Origin: Certhia americana
Lineage: Eukaryota; Chordata; Aves; Passeriformes; Certhiidae
Length of the DNA: 64,000 nt
Direction: 5' to 3'
Assembly: GCA_018697195.1 (NCBI GenBank)
Contig: CM031879.1
Location: 29,268,473-29,332,472 of the forward strand
Each line of letters begins with the position of its first letter. Position 1 is the stretch's first letter. Below the pieces are notes generated by a model. The model did no database searches, was not told the DNA's origin, and saw only the letters and a list, made by a program, of their open reading frames with translations. Positions 30,001 to 37,817 of the stretch are shown piece by piece. The position numbers and the translations under genes are program-made.

Positions 30001-33000
30001 AAATAATTCCAGTTTCACTTAATGTAAAATATCAGAACAGCAAGAATCTTTCTTGTTCAAGCAACCATCCCTAGAGAAATAACTAAACAATTAGCATACA
30101 CAAACACAGGTTGGGTATTTTTGGTTGGGGTTTATGTTTTGGTATGGTTTTTAATTAAGACAAATTAACTTACACTTCCTGAAGACTATGAAGGTGATCC
30201 AAGATACTGGTCTTGATTGAAGATAATTTGTTGTGACTTAAGTCCCTATGAGGTTATAAAAATAAACACCCTGTCAGTTTTGCCATACAACATCAGGTAA
30301 AGCAGTACAATTTCAATCCAAATTATGTTCTCACTTGTCTCCAAGTACATAAAATTATTTTACTGTATTAATAAAATTAGAATAAAAATTCACTTGCTTA
30401 CACAAGGTATAACTATACAAATACAAATGTAAATACCTTGATCACTGCTACTAGTGTCAAAGAAATTCCTAGTAGCTCTGAATAATATAGAACTGTTCAC
30501 TGGAATGTACATAGGGCCCATGGAAAACATCTTAAGATTTTGACTCAGATACACCAACAACCCCTCTCCCACATTCCCTCACAACAAAAGATAAGGCTAT
30601 AACATATTATAGATGTTGGTTACTTTAACAAGGAAAATTTAAAAGAAGTCACTGTAGTCTCATTCCTGGGTTCAATCATAATATTTTGCTCTTCTCATCC
30701 ACATCTCAAAAGCAACCCATAGCTCACAAATACACAATGAGGACTGCCCATAAATCGAAATTGTATTTTCATGCTTCCACAAAATTCAGGACACCATTCC
30801 CACATAACCAAATTTAATGGCAATCTTAAGAAATAGCAGAAAAAAACCAGACATAGCAAGGAATAATTCTGAGTTTTAAGATGTTTGCATACTAGTGATA
30901 TTAATACCACACTTGGTGGTATTAATAATAATTAATTAATACCACCAGTTGAAGATGTAGCTCGAACATTTAGCTTGTGCCATGTTTTATTGACGATGCC
31001 CCAGTACATACTGATGCGGTTTATAAGCAATCATTAGCACCTTTGCAACATTTGCTACCAAAACAAGACAGGTACTAAAAATGCAACGCTTTTTTGTTGA
31101 CCAGAAGAAATACTTTTCCTTACAGTGCCATGTATCTTTACCCTCTCACACATCTGAAGACATACAAGAGTCCTAAGAAATTTTTGCTGTAGCCTCAGAA
31201 GTACTACTGGAAACATAACAGAAATAAGAGTAACTTGTAAACTAAGGGACAGAAAAGCTAACTGCAGGAACTCAAACCTGCATGTCTCTAAACCTCTGCA
31301 CAAGTGGCACGGGCTCACAACTCATCTTGTCAGTAGTTACAACTTACTAGTCAGTAACACAACTTACTAGTCAGTAGTCATAACTTACTAGTCAGTAACC
31401 CTGACTAGCTCTGCTGAAGACCTCCCACTTCTCAGTCCACCAAAACATGCACTTTTCTGTTCCCCTACCATACATTATCACTACCTCACCAGCATCAATC
31501 CAGCCATCACAAGCATTTGTTCCAAGTTCAAACACTGCATTTATCCAAGCCAGCTAACAAAAACAACACTATTTTTAATGAGTTCTTAAATTCACTCCAG
31601 TGAGTGTTTGTAATGCATACATATAAAGAAATTCATCAGCACACCTCAGCAGTGAGCAGCTGTAGCACCAGGTAAAGGGTGGTTTAAAACTCACCCTTTA
31701 GTGCTCACACTCCATGATACTTTCCCCCATGCTAATTAACACTAAAGTCATCCACCATACCTGTGGTCCTCATCAAGCCACACAGACATGAAGTGTTATT
31801 TCAGGTTGAATCTATGAGGAAACTACATGATTGCTCACTTTTTCTGGGTAAGATGACTCAGTACAGTCAGCCGTGCTGAGCATGCCAAACACAGGCCTGA
31901 CTGCCATGGATGCATCTACTCTGCATCCACAGTTCCAGAAGTGAAGAAAGCTGATAAACAGCATATCCCCACTGCACACAGAACAAACTGGCTTAAAACA
32001 AGCTTATTTCAGGGTCTGCACTAGGCATTCTGCTCTGTGATTAAGCCCTGGAAACCCACAGATCCAGAGAACTCCAATTTCCCTGTACCCACAACTCCAC
32101 ACAGTTGTAATGCTGTAACCCAGCCAGGCACCTAGGTTCCCTTAGCAGAACACGTGGAGATGACTTGGTATTTTAGGTTCTCCCAATTGACTCGTTCAAT
32201 GTTGACAGGACAGTTTCATTGTCACTTTTCTCCTCTCCTGCAGTTAGCAGTTAACCCCCCTCCAGTAATAAAAGTTAAGTATAAAAAATAATCCCAGGCA
32301 CGTGTAAGTATTTTGAGGGGTACCAGCAGTACTTGGCTGAAAGGTGTGCTCTGAGCCAGCCAACTGGACCAGACCCACTGGGCTGCTGAGCTGTGGCACC
32401 AGAGCCTGGCTCAGGGCCACAGGCAGGGAAAAGAGATGTGCTGCATTTCCCAAGCCAGGGCTGCACAGGAGGGCGCACAGGGCAGAGCTGCAGGTGTGAA
32501 TGGCATTTTCCAGAACAAAAGAATGGGACTGCGGGGTGGGGGAGAGCAACCTACAGAAGGGAACACACTCCACTGCCTTCAGGTGGCCACAGAGGAGGTG
32601 TTTTCAGAGACTCAGCTCTGGATTCAAGCATCTAATACATACCTGTGCCTTCTTTCAGGTGTATAAACCCCTACAGATTTTCCTCTTAACAACCGAAAAC
32701 CAATATAGTGTCAATGTTCTCAAAAGCCCACTAATTTTAGTTTAACCACTATGATTTTGAGTTCTTCTGTATATAAGGTTAATCGCGGTAAAGTAAGAGG
32801 ACTGCATCTTTCACTGCTTAATAATCTAGTGCAAACATTCTCCTGTCCAACACTGGAGAAAAATGCCTTTATTTAACATGTGAAGGCATTAACCAGCATA
32901 GATTTGAAATTCTCACACTGCATTCTTCAGTGTAAATACTGAGAAAGTATGCTGCTACAAAAATCTAGACAGCAATCTAACCTTGTCCTTAAAGACACAG

Positions 33001-36000
33001 TAGAGACAGTTTTTGCCCTTAAACTTAATTCAATATTTGGCTTTAGTCTGTAGGGATTATAAGAACTATGCAAATAAACAGCCAAAATTCAGTTAAGCTA
33101 TGGCTGTTAGTGCCTAACGTGTTACTGTTGTTCACGCTTCAGACAGGACTTAGGAATCAGTAATTATTTCAACAAAGAACTTTCAACATTAGTGCTAAAA
33201 ACCTGCATTTTTCCATTCCACCTAAAAACTCTGCAAAAGGTTTATTTAAGGCATGTTTGCCTAAAGGACCTACCAGACAGTAACAGACATGAGTAGATTT
33301 GTTCTGCTGGAGTTATAACATGTTAAAAAAAAAAAAAAAAATCTGGCAGAGTCTTTAAACTATAAAAATCCTGCAATTACAACCACTGCTGTGCATGATC
33401 ACCACACTGGAGCCAGACACTTTCACTCATAGCTCAAGCTCACATCCATCTGGAGTCTATCAAGGCAACCATGAGCGTAACTAACATTAGTTTTCAAACT
33501 ACTTTATTTGTGTTTGTTTTTTAACACTAAAGATACATTCACATTTTCCAAGTAGCACCTACTTTAAAAAATACATACATAAAAATTTCTTATGCCTGGT
33601 TTACTTACAGCAGGTTGTCAAATACAAGATGGAAAAAAATCCCAAAGCAAAAAGCCAACAAAAAATGCCCAACCCTCCAGACAATACTGAATTGCCTGTT
33701 TCATACAGTATATATGCTTGTCTACCAATAGTTGCATAAAAAACATATTATAAATATTTTATTAAACATTACTTCAGTAGTACTGGCATAGGAAACTTCA
33801 TGAAAATTCAGGAAGAAAAGCCTCACAAGTTACATTTAAAGTTCAATCGGAGTGGTTGGAAGTGAACCAAGAGTTAAAATACTTGCCTTTTACCAATAAG
33901 CTAAAAGAAGCCTAAGCCTGTAGAAGTTTCTCAAACTTAGAAGCACTTGATTGGCACAGTTTTTTAAAATATAAAAATCTATCATCCCAGTTGCAAAGCT
34001 ACAAGTTTATTTCAGTCCAATGCATTTCTCAACATACCTTAAAACAAGTACGAAAAAAGTTGGAAAATTAAATACTATTTTTCCTTCACAGAAATGGAAC
34101 TGACATTATTCAAACATCATTACTACGTGTTTTCCATTTCTGAATTTTCCTGGTATGTTAGAATTTTCTCCCCCCTTGTAATTTGGTTTTTTCTGTTATT
34201 ACTTTTGCTACTAGAATTTCAAAAGTCAAGAAAGATAGAACCAATCACACTCTGAAATGTCAGAAACCAGATATATATTAAGAAATTCTTTACAGCAATA
34301 GTAAGCACATATACTTGTTCTTCACCTCGCATTTCTAATAGAAGTGATTGGACATTTAAATAGAACTGCCTCCCATTTGAGAAAGCAGGCCATAGTCTTT
34401 ACCCTCTGAGAACCTGTTCTATGAAAGAAACTATTTTCTATGTTCCATTATGCTTGTATGACCATCTTTTGTAACTCACAAGTCTCAGCATTAGCTGAAA
34501 CTTTAGTCTGAACATCAATGCTTGTTTGAGTGATCAAAAACCGAAAAGAAGCCTAATGCATAGAGGCAGAAGGCAAGTGCTTCCTCACACATTTTACAGA
34601 TATAACTTTTAGAGTCTAACTTAATTTACAACACTTAGTCACAATTATCATCTTCTTCCTTAGAGAACTCAGAAACCTGAGCCCCAAGTCAAATTTTAAA
34701 ATGCAAATCCAGCAACAGTTCCTTAATCAGTCCCACTGGGGCCTATAGAGCTGCTAATTCAGCAGAAATCAGCAGAGCTGAAAAACAAAAAGCCAGGCTG
34801 TAGCTGTTTCAAGACACTGATCCAAAGTGACTCATAAATCAGCTTGCTATGTTCAAGCCTTAGTCTGGAAAATATTGAAAAACAGCTGTGAAAACCATAC
34901 AGCTTTTTTTTTCTGGCAATTCTGGTAGAGAACTAGAGGATTTATAAAATGTAAATACTAACGATGTAATACAAACACAAGTGAAAACCATTTTTCAGAT
35001 TTTCCCTGCTACCCCACTAGCAGTTCTAGCATTCCTGAGTGAACCTTCCCAAGTGAACCTGGCAAAGGGTACTGCAGTGCCAGCAGGGGTTTGCACACGT
35101 GGAGGACACTGGCCAATGCTCAACACTCTTCCTCCTCCTACAGCTCTAACACCACCACATTCTTGCAATATCAGGATACACATCCTGGAATTAAATGGAA
35201 ATCCAACTTCAAAACTATCTGTACACAAAGCCATTATTAATGTTTATCAGTTTTCAGCAGACTGTTACCTCTCATGAAGGCAGGGTAATAGAAGAAGGTA
35301 TTTCTGGCTAAAATCACAGTGAAGTTGGCAATTACAGCCTGTTTGCACTCTTAAGAAGTCACTTCCATACAAAGCAGTACTTACACCTGCCGCCAAGAAG
35401 AATGGGACATAACTCTGGTGCATTTTTTTTCCCCTAACTCCGGTTCATTTTTTCCCCCTCTTTGTCCATTCTGAGGTCACTCTCATTTTATTTCATCAGG
35501 GACTTCGAACATAAAAAGGCATGAAAGAATGTAGCAGGAGTTTCAAAAACCTGCTCTCCATATGGGTGAGTGAGTACAGATGGATAAAGGAAGGTGTAAA
35601 ACCTAACATGGGCCTAGACCTTCTCAGGCAGAAGAGCTTTCACTCTCCTGCTTGGGGGTCTCGCATGGGTATGCTGAGAACATGGAAAAAGAACTGTTGT
35701 TTTCTCAAGAGAACTGGAAAGCCTGCAATTAATCTACTAGCCTTTGGCTATACCCACTATAGAGTTTCATGGAAAACATAGTAGACATACAGCAATAAAA
35801 TTCATAAACAGTCTTTTACGATTTGTAGTGTGCAGTTTGTTGCAACATTAATCCAGACTAGTCAAACCGTTTTAGCGTACGTAAAGCTGAACACGTTAAT
35901 TATCAGATTTCACAATCCCAGGTCCAAGTAGTGGGGTAGCTGGAGGTAACAGACAATGCCACATTCTTCCTTGTTCATATTAACAGGGAAAGGAAGAAAG

Positions 36001-37706
36001 AGCTGGGTACTTCTAAGGCATTTGTCACAAACAAAAGAAATATTTACACAAAAGTGGCCAGACCACATGGTTTGGTGACACCTACAAAGATGTAGGTCTG
36101 TGAGTTTAAAAGCAAGTGACACAGCTGTCCAATGAGTAATCACAGCAGGGTTTCTTACAACAGACCAAAGCTTATTTATACAAGCGGAACTTATTTTCTC
36201 ACACTTTTAAAGGAATGTGAACTTACATAAGGGCAATTTACACTACCAAGGGAATTCTAATTAGAAAAACGTCCCTTGTGCTAACAAAAAAAGCTCTGCA
36301 ATGTGTTTTATTGTCTCTCGGGAACATAAGTGGAAAAGACAAATTTGGATTACTGCTAACAAAAAGTGCTTTTTAAAACAACTCTGGAAAAAAGAAAAGT
36401 TCTGTAATTTTCCCTTTGTGTTTTTATTTACCGGATCTGAACTTTAACTGCATTGATGTATGCTAAGCTAAGAAACTAAACTATAAAGCTTACCTTATAT
36501 CAAAATAAAATCCTTAGGTTTTGTCAGAAAACTTAAGTGGGCACACTGAGATAGTTCAAAATAAAATGGATGAAATATAACAGAAAGCAAAACCAGTTGT
36601 TGGATATAAAGCACGTCCAGCAGTAGATCTGTATGTTTCAATCACATAAGCAAAGAAAGAAAAAAAAAAAGTTTCTTTCCCCTCAGACTTTCCTATACCA
36701 GTCCTGGAAATATTCAACTCCCAGAGCCATGCCTGTGTTCAGTTCCATATGGTGTCAATACAGCCATCCACATTTCATGAGTAAAGCAGCATGACCTCCA
36801 GACGAGGCAATTGAACAGAATTAGCCACAACTAATTGAAAGTCTTCCTGTTTACTTTAAAGCCCTTATCGCGATCTGCTTTGAAAATATAATAGAAAATT
36901 AATACGACTAATACAGAAGATCTTTCAGTGACAAGAGATTAAAAACAAATGTGAGAAGTCCCTCGGCCATTTTCAAGCTTTTCGAAAGCTGACCTAATTT
37001 ATGCTTTTCTTTAAAAGTTTGCCACTGAAAGTAACTTTTCCTCAGCTGGCACTTGGGTTCGGGCTGCTCGGAGTTCGCCCAGGCGCGGCACGGGCCCCAG
37101 CGGGCCCGCACCACCGCCAGCGCCCGAACGACCCAGAAACCAGGAGCTGCGCCCAGAAAACAAACCCATGGGAGCTTTCCCGAAACACCCATCAGCGCTA
37201 ACGTGGCGATTACTGCACGTTGTCCAAGAAAGTCAACAAAACTTTTTCCTCGCCCTCTCCGACACCGAGCAGCGCTCCCGGGCCCCTTTCAGACCGGCGT
37301 TTATCGCCAGCACGGTCCGGGGCCGCAGTCCGCCCCCAGGCACGTTGTCCCGCTGCGGCCGCCGCCGTGCCCGCTGACCGCAGCGCTGCCCGCACCTCCC
37401 TGAAGCCCTCCCGGCCGCGGCCCCGGGGGCAGAAGATGGCGGGCGGGCGGGCGGTCGCGGGCGGGTGCCCCCAGCCCACCATGGTGCCCGCTGCCCCGAT
37501 ACTCACAGCTGCACTGCCCCCCGCGGCAGCCGCTCGGGCAGCCGGCTCAACTCCAGGCGGCTGCAGGCGACGAGATGCCCAGCGCAGCGGCAGGGCGCGG
37601 GGCAGCGGCCGGCGGCGGGGCGGCCACCCAGCAGCAGCAGCAGCAGCAGCGGCAGCAGGAGCAGCGCCGGGAGGACGGCGGGCGCCGTGCGGGGCTGGCG
37701 GAGCAT
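1..37706 (-). CDS. LRIG3: LRIG3 gene, coding span (19 exons, 3' end cut by window edge)
   Basis: Single-pass type I membrane protein of the LRIG family. Family members modulate receptor tyrosine kinase and BMP-type signalling, and mouse Lrig3 is known from inner-ear canal morphogenesis. Joined exons give about 1,042 residues in this window: signal peptide about 1-33, LRRNT cap about 35-66, LRRs about 67-428, LRRCT about 429-482, Ig1 483-589, Ig2 590-683, Ig3 684-775, transmembrane helix about 794-820, then cytoplasmic tail. The paralogue choice rests on Ig and tail segments that match LRIG3 as I recall it and not LRIG1, for example [35 protein letters not shown] and [15 protein letters not shown], plus the tail motif YLKKKECY. 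Every junction is GT/AG and keeps frame. I saw no frameshift or internal stop. About 75 residues and the 3'UTR lie left of position 1. The human comparison is from memory, not a search. Confidence 0.96.
47..2525 (-). other. LRIG3 intron 18
   Basis: Non-coding. It holds an A-run near 147-162, a moderately GC-richer stretch at about 1480-1850 that I cannot assign to a repeat family, and a perfect 9-bp inverted repeat with a 1-nt centre at 2193-2211. I see no exon-like signal. Confidence 0.85.
2526..2801 (-). CDS. LRIG3: LRIG3 exon 18: cytoplasmic tail
   Basis: 276 nt, acceptor TTCTTTAG, donor GTATGTTC. It encodes [28 protein letters not shown] and, near the end, NSTFMG. The CSPD, YxKKKECY and FMG landmarks match the LRIG3 tail, but the sequence between them differs considerably from human as I recall it. 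The last codon is split G|GA with exon 19. Confidence 0.94.
2802..2885 (-). other. LRIG3 intron 17, 84 nt, open in frame
   Basis: A very short GT/AG intron, exactly 28 codons long, with no stop codon in the LRIG3 frame, so exons 17 and 18 read straight through it. Retention would insert 28 residues, starting [13 protein letters not shown], into the cytoplasmic tail. Confidence 0.88.
2886..3029 (-). CDS. LRIG3: LRIG3 exon 17: cytoplasmic tail
   Basis: 144 nt, acceptor TTTTTAAG, donor GTAAGTTGG. It starts [20 protein letters not shown], aligning with the CHIDNSSEAD region of human LRIG3 as I recall it, and runs through [16 protein letters not shown]. This part is clearly less conserved than the Ig domains. 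The following intron is only 84 nt and is open in frame. Confidence 0.93.
3030..4090 (-). other. LRIG3 intron 16
   Basis: Non-coding. The stretch at about 3240-3350 has a weak tRNA B-box-like motif on the minus strand, but I could not support a SINE call. Nothing else recognised. Confidence 0.85.
4091..4249 (-). CDS. LRIG3: LRIG3 exon 16: cytoplasmic tail
   Basis: 159 nt, acceptor CCCCACAG, donor GTAGGTAG. It encodes the membrane-proximal tail, with [37 protein letters not shown] and [10 protein letters not shown]. The [11 protein letters not shown] block is conserved across LRIG paralogues, while the rest is more LRIG3-like. The DNA encoding the GYG and YFL tyrosine segments is intact. Confidence 0.95.
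4455..4907 (-). CDS. LRIG3: LRIG3 exon 15: Ig-like domain 3 and transmembrane helix
   Basis: 453 nt, acceptor CTTTTCAG, donor GTGTGTAAAC. It encodes Ig3 ([18 protein letters not shown]; cysteines in LQCIAG and [15 protein letters not shown]; tryptophan in LNWTKDD). A short juxtamembrane stretch ending SLDDDG follows, then a transmembrane helix of about 27 residues ([14 protein letters not shown] onward, residues about 794-820) with a stop-transfer HTRRRNEDC. Ig3 and the membrane helix share one exon. The donor is GTGTGT, weaker than the other donors in this gene. Confidence 0.97.
4908..5352 (-). other. LRIG3 intron 14
   Basis: A 445-nt AT-rich intron between Ig2 and Ig3. No repeat or other feature recognised. 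Confidence 0.9.
5353..5634 (-). CDS. LRIG3: LRIG3 exon 14: Ig-like domain 2
   Basis: 282 nt, acceptor CTTTAG, donor GTAAGATAC. The second Ig-like domain: [16 protein letters not shown], first cysteine in [10 protein letters not shown], tryptophan in [15 protein letters not shown], and second cysteine in [20 protein letters not shown]. The first codon is split A|TG with exon 13. It is an internal methionine and not a start. Confidence 0.97.
5635..6128 (-). other. LRIG3 intron 13
   Basis: A 494-nt intron between Ig1 and Ig2. No repeat or other feature recognised. Confidence 0.9.
6129..6449 (-). CDS. LRIG3: LRIG3 exon 13: Ig-like domain 1
   Basis: 321 nt, acceptor CTGTGCAG, donor GTAAGTATG. 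A single exon for the first Ig-like domain: [20 protein letters not shown], first Ig cysteine in [12 protein letters not shown], tryptophan in [10 protein letters not shown], and second cysteine in [16 protein letters not shown], ending KAKLTVN. Phase 1 at both ends, typical of Ig exons. Confidence 0.97.
6450..9345 (-). other. LRIG3 intron 12
   Basis: A 2.9-kb AT-rich intron. It contains a short (TA)n run at about 7762-7778. I recognise no transposon or exon in the rest. Confidence 0.88.
9346..9509 (-). CDS. LRIG3: LRIG3 exon 12: LRRCT cap
   Basis: 164 nt, acceptor with a T-run ending TTTAG, donor GTGAGTGTAG. It encodes the C-terminal cysteine cap with [32 protein letters not shown] and DGFVC, so the four expected cap cysteines are present. 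This is the only internal exon that changes phase, entering in phase 2 and leaving in phase 1. Confidence 0.96.
9510..10652 (-). other. LRIG3 intron 11
   Basis: A 1.1-kb intron of which nearly half is a CR1 LINE fragment in the same orientation as the gene. A short (TA)n run sits near 10606-10619. Confidence 0.88.
9636..10130 (-). mobile_element. CR1 LINE fragment (reverse-transcriptase remnant)
   Basis: The minus strand carries a decayed piece of CR1 pol. The frame around 9888-10092 reads [17 protein letters not shown], then [20 protein letters not shown]. This corresponds to the CR1 reverse-transcriptase region around the catalytic FADDTK-type block, here degraded to FTDGAK. It continues into the typical downstream segment with GGAAAGGGACCTGGGGGTCC. 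Stops and deletions show that it is dead. Both ends are truncated and the limits are approximate. Confidence 0.88.
10653..10724 (-). CDS. LRIG3: LRIG3 exon 11: last LRR
   Basis: 72 nt, acceptor TTTGTAG, donor GTAAGTTTC. It encodes [20 protein letters not shown] then LKEL, the final LRR before the C-terminal cap. Phase 2 at both ends. Confidence 0.95.
10725..11057 (-). other. LRIG3 intron 10
   Basis: A 333-nt intron between two single-LRR exons. No repeat recognised. Confidence 0.9.
11058..11129 (-). CDS. LRIG3: LRIG3 exon 10: LRR
   Basis: 72 nt, acceptor TTTTTCAG, donor GTAAGTAG. It encodes one LRR reading [20 protein letters not shown] then LEHL. Phase 2 at both ends. Confidence 0.95.
11130..11778 (-). 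other. LRIG3 intron 9
   Basis: A 649-nt AT-rich intron. No repeat recognised. Confidence 0.9.
11779..11859 (-). CDS. LRIG3: LRIG3 exon 9: extended LRR
   Basis: 81 nt, acceptor TTTAACAG, donor GTGAGTATT. It encodes a 27-residue repeat, longer than the usual 24, containing [20 protein letters not shown] and LEKLRKL. An inverted repeat lies about 50-110 nt upstream of its acceptor. Confidence 0.95.
11860..13180 (-). other. LRIG3 intron 8
   Basis: A 1.3-kb intron. Its only clear structure is the inverted repeat at 11911-11967 close to the exon 9 acceptor. No transposon recognised. Confidence 0.88.
11911..11967. repeat. 12-bp perfect inverted repeat (potential hairpin)
   Basis: AAGTATGTACCT at 11911-11922 and its exact reverse complement AGGTACATACTT at 11956-11967 are separated by 33 nt that include a smaller CTCTT/AAGAG palindrome. 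It sits in intron 8, within about 110 nt upstream of the exon 9 acceptor. Confidence 0.8.
13181..13324 (-). CDS. LRIG3: LRIG3 exon 8: two LRRs
   Basis: 144 nt, acceptor TTTGCAG, donor GTAAGTTG. Segments read [36 protein letters not shown] and SSLQIL. Phase 2 at both ends. No ATG-initiated open frame covers this exon, so it is found only by translating between the splice sites. Confidence 0.95.
13325..13740 (-). other. LRIG3 intron 7
   Basis: A 416-nt intron. No repeat recognised. Confidence 0.9.
13741..13884 (-). CDS. LRIG3: LRIG3 exon 7: two LRRs
   Basis: 144 nt, acceptor TTTGTAG, donor GTGAGTACC. Segments read [35 protein letters not shown] and EFCQKLSEL. These are diagnostic LRIG-family sequences. 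Phase 2 at both ends. Confidence 0.96.
13885..14199 (-). other. LRIG3 intron 6
   Basis: A 315-nt intron. No repeat recognised. Confidence 0.9.
14200..14343 (-). CDS. LRIG3: LRIG3 exon 6: two LRRs
   Basis: 144 nt, acceptor GACGCAG, donor GTAAGTATC. Segments read [37 protein letters not shown] and WGLTNMEVL, two full LRRs. Phase 2 at both ends. Confidence 0.95.
14344..16267 (-). other. LRIG3 intron 5
   Basis: A 1.9-kb intron with short A- or T-runs (about 15750-15764 and 16031-16041). No transposon or exon recognised. Confidence 0.88.
16268..16411 (-). CDS. LRIG3: LRIG3 exon 5: two LRRs
   Basis: 144 nt, acceptor CAACAG, donor GTAAGTG. Segments read [29 protein letters not shown] and [11 protein letters not shown], two full LRRs. 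Phase 2 at both ends. Confidence 0.95.
16412..17087 (-). other. LRIG3 intron 4, with U-rich tract after the donor
   Basis: A 676-nt intron. Positions 17010-17072 are almost pure A on the plus strand, so the transcript has a U-rich tract starting about 12 nt after the exon 4 donor. The remainder is AT-rich with nothing recognised. Confidence 0.88.
17010..17072. repeat. A-rich low-complexity tract
   Basis: Long A-runs broken by CC and single G or C, on the plus strand. It is read as a U-rich tract in the LRIG3 transcript. Confidence 0.9.
17088..17222 (-). CDS. LRIG3: LRIG3 exon 4: two LRRs
   Basis: 135 nt. The acceptor is TTTCAG at 17223 and the donor is GTAAGTA at 17087. Recognisable protein segments are [31 protein letters not shown] and [10 protein letters not shown] long U-rich tract (on the transcript) begins about 12 nt after the donor. 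Confidence 0.95.
25886..25978. repeat. 48-bp direct tandem duplication
   Basis: A unit beginning TTCCTATTTTACTTCTAGGG occurs at 25886 and again at 25934, with about 45 matching bases before the second copy diverges. The near identity suggests a recent event. Confidence 0.92.
27490..27842 (+). mobile_element. CR1 LINE 3' fragment
   Basis: The plus strand matches the CR1 3' region in order: GGTCGGTCTCTTCTCT, GATAGGAC-type text, a TTAGGAAAAATTTCATCA block, then GACATGGTTCAGTGGTGGCC and GGACTTGATGATCTTAAAGG. It ends in the CR1 terminal ATTCTA-type microsatellite. It lies antisense to LRIG3. The 5' end is truncated, as usual for CR1. Confidence 0.93.
29829..29903 (-). CDS. LRIG3: LRIG3 exon 3: LRR
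   Basis: 75 nt between an acceptor ending TTAATAG and donor GTAAGTCA. It translates as [20 protein letters not shown] then TLLSL. This is one of the most recognisable LRIG repeats and is nearly the same as human LRIG3 as I recall it. It lies only 270 bp from exon 2 and is followed by the largest intron. Phase 2 at both ends. Confidence 0.95.
30174..30245 (-). CDS. LRIG3: LRIG3 exon 2: first LRR
   Basis: 72 nt, preceded by an acceptor ending CATAG and followed by donor GTAAGTTAA. It translates as [20 protein letters not shown] followed by LQEV, one complete 24-residue LRR. It enters and leaves in phase 2, so skipping it would preserve the frame. Confidence 0.95.
31341..31399. repeat. Three-copy 20-21 bp tandem repeat
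   Basis: AACTTACTAGTCAGTA occurs at 31341, 31361 and 31382, with small spacer differences. It also contains repeated ACTAGT palindromes. Confidence 0.9.
32310..32620. other. Unassigned GC-richer block within intron 1
   Basis: Noticeably richer in G and C than the flanking intron, with overlapping open frames on both strands of up to about 109 codons. I see no domain, splice structure or repeat match that I can name. It could be a degraded transposon or an intronic regulatory element. Confidence 0.3.
37507..37706 (-). CDS. LRIG3: LRIG3 exon 1: signal peptide and LRRNT cap
   Basis: The ATG at 37706 opens a 66-codon segment ending CT before donor GTGAGT at 37506. It encodes a short basic start, a leucine-rich hydrophobic core written mainly by CTG codons (residues about 15-26), a probable cleavage near the GRPAAG stretch, and an LRRNT cap with the pattern CPxPCxC...C followed by LSRLPERLP. 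The human protein, as I recall it, has a longer linker between the signal peptide and the cap. I chose this start because it is the first ATG in this frame and is followed at once by a good signal peptide. The Kozak context is strong (GCC before the ATG). Exon 1 lies inside the CpG island. Confidence 0.93.
37629..37649 (-). repeat. (CTG)7 trinucleotide repeat coding leucine in the signal peptide
   Basis: Seven uninterrupted CAG units on the plus strand, read as CTG leucine codons in the signal-peptide core, with interrupted units alongside. Such tracts vary in length between individuals and species, and here that would alter the hydrophobic core length. Confidence 0.9.
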
Positions 37707-37790
37707 GGCGGGCTCGGAGCCGCTGCCCGCGCTCCCGGCCCTGGCGTTCCCCCCACTGACAGAGCCGAGCGCCGCACGACCTCCTGCTTC

Positions 37791-37817
37791 TCAGCGCGGG
37801 TGGCGGCTGCCGCTCAT
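37791..37817 (-). other. Upstream ORF (8 codons) in the presumed LRIG3 5'UTR
   Basis: ATG at 37817 reads MSGSRHPR and then TGA, ending 84 nt before the LRIG3 ATG. It is out of the way of the main frame, so reinitiation at the LRIG3 ATG is possible. It matters only if transcription starts upstream of 37817, which I cannot prove here. Confidence 0.5.

Larger units (their letters stand above)
30246..37506 (-). other. LRIG3 intron 1 (7.3 kb)
   Basis: Starts inside the CpG island and becomes AT-rich by about 37000. It contains a 20-21 bp tandem repeat near 31341-31399, an A-run at about 33326-33341 and a GC-richer block at about 32310-32620 that I cannot assign to any family or exon. No further exon recognised. 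Confidence 0.85.
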
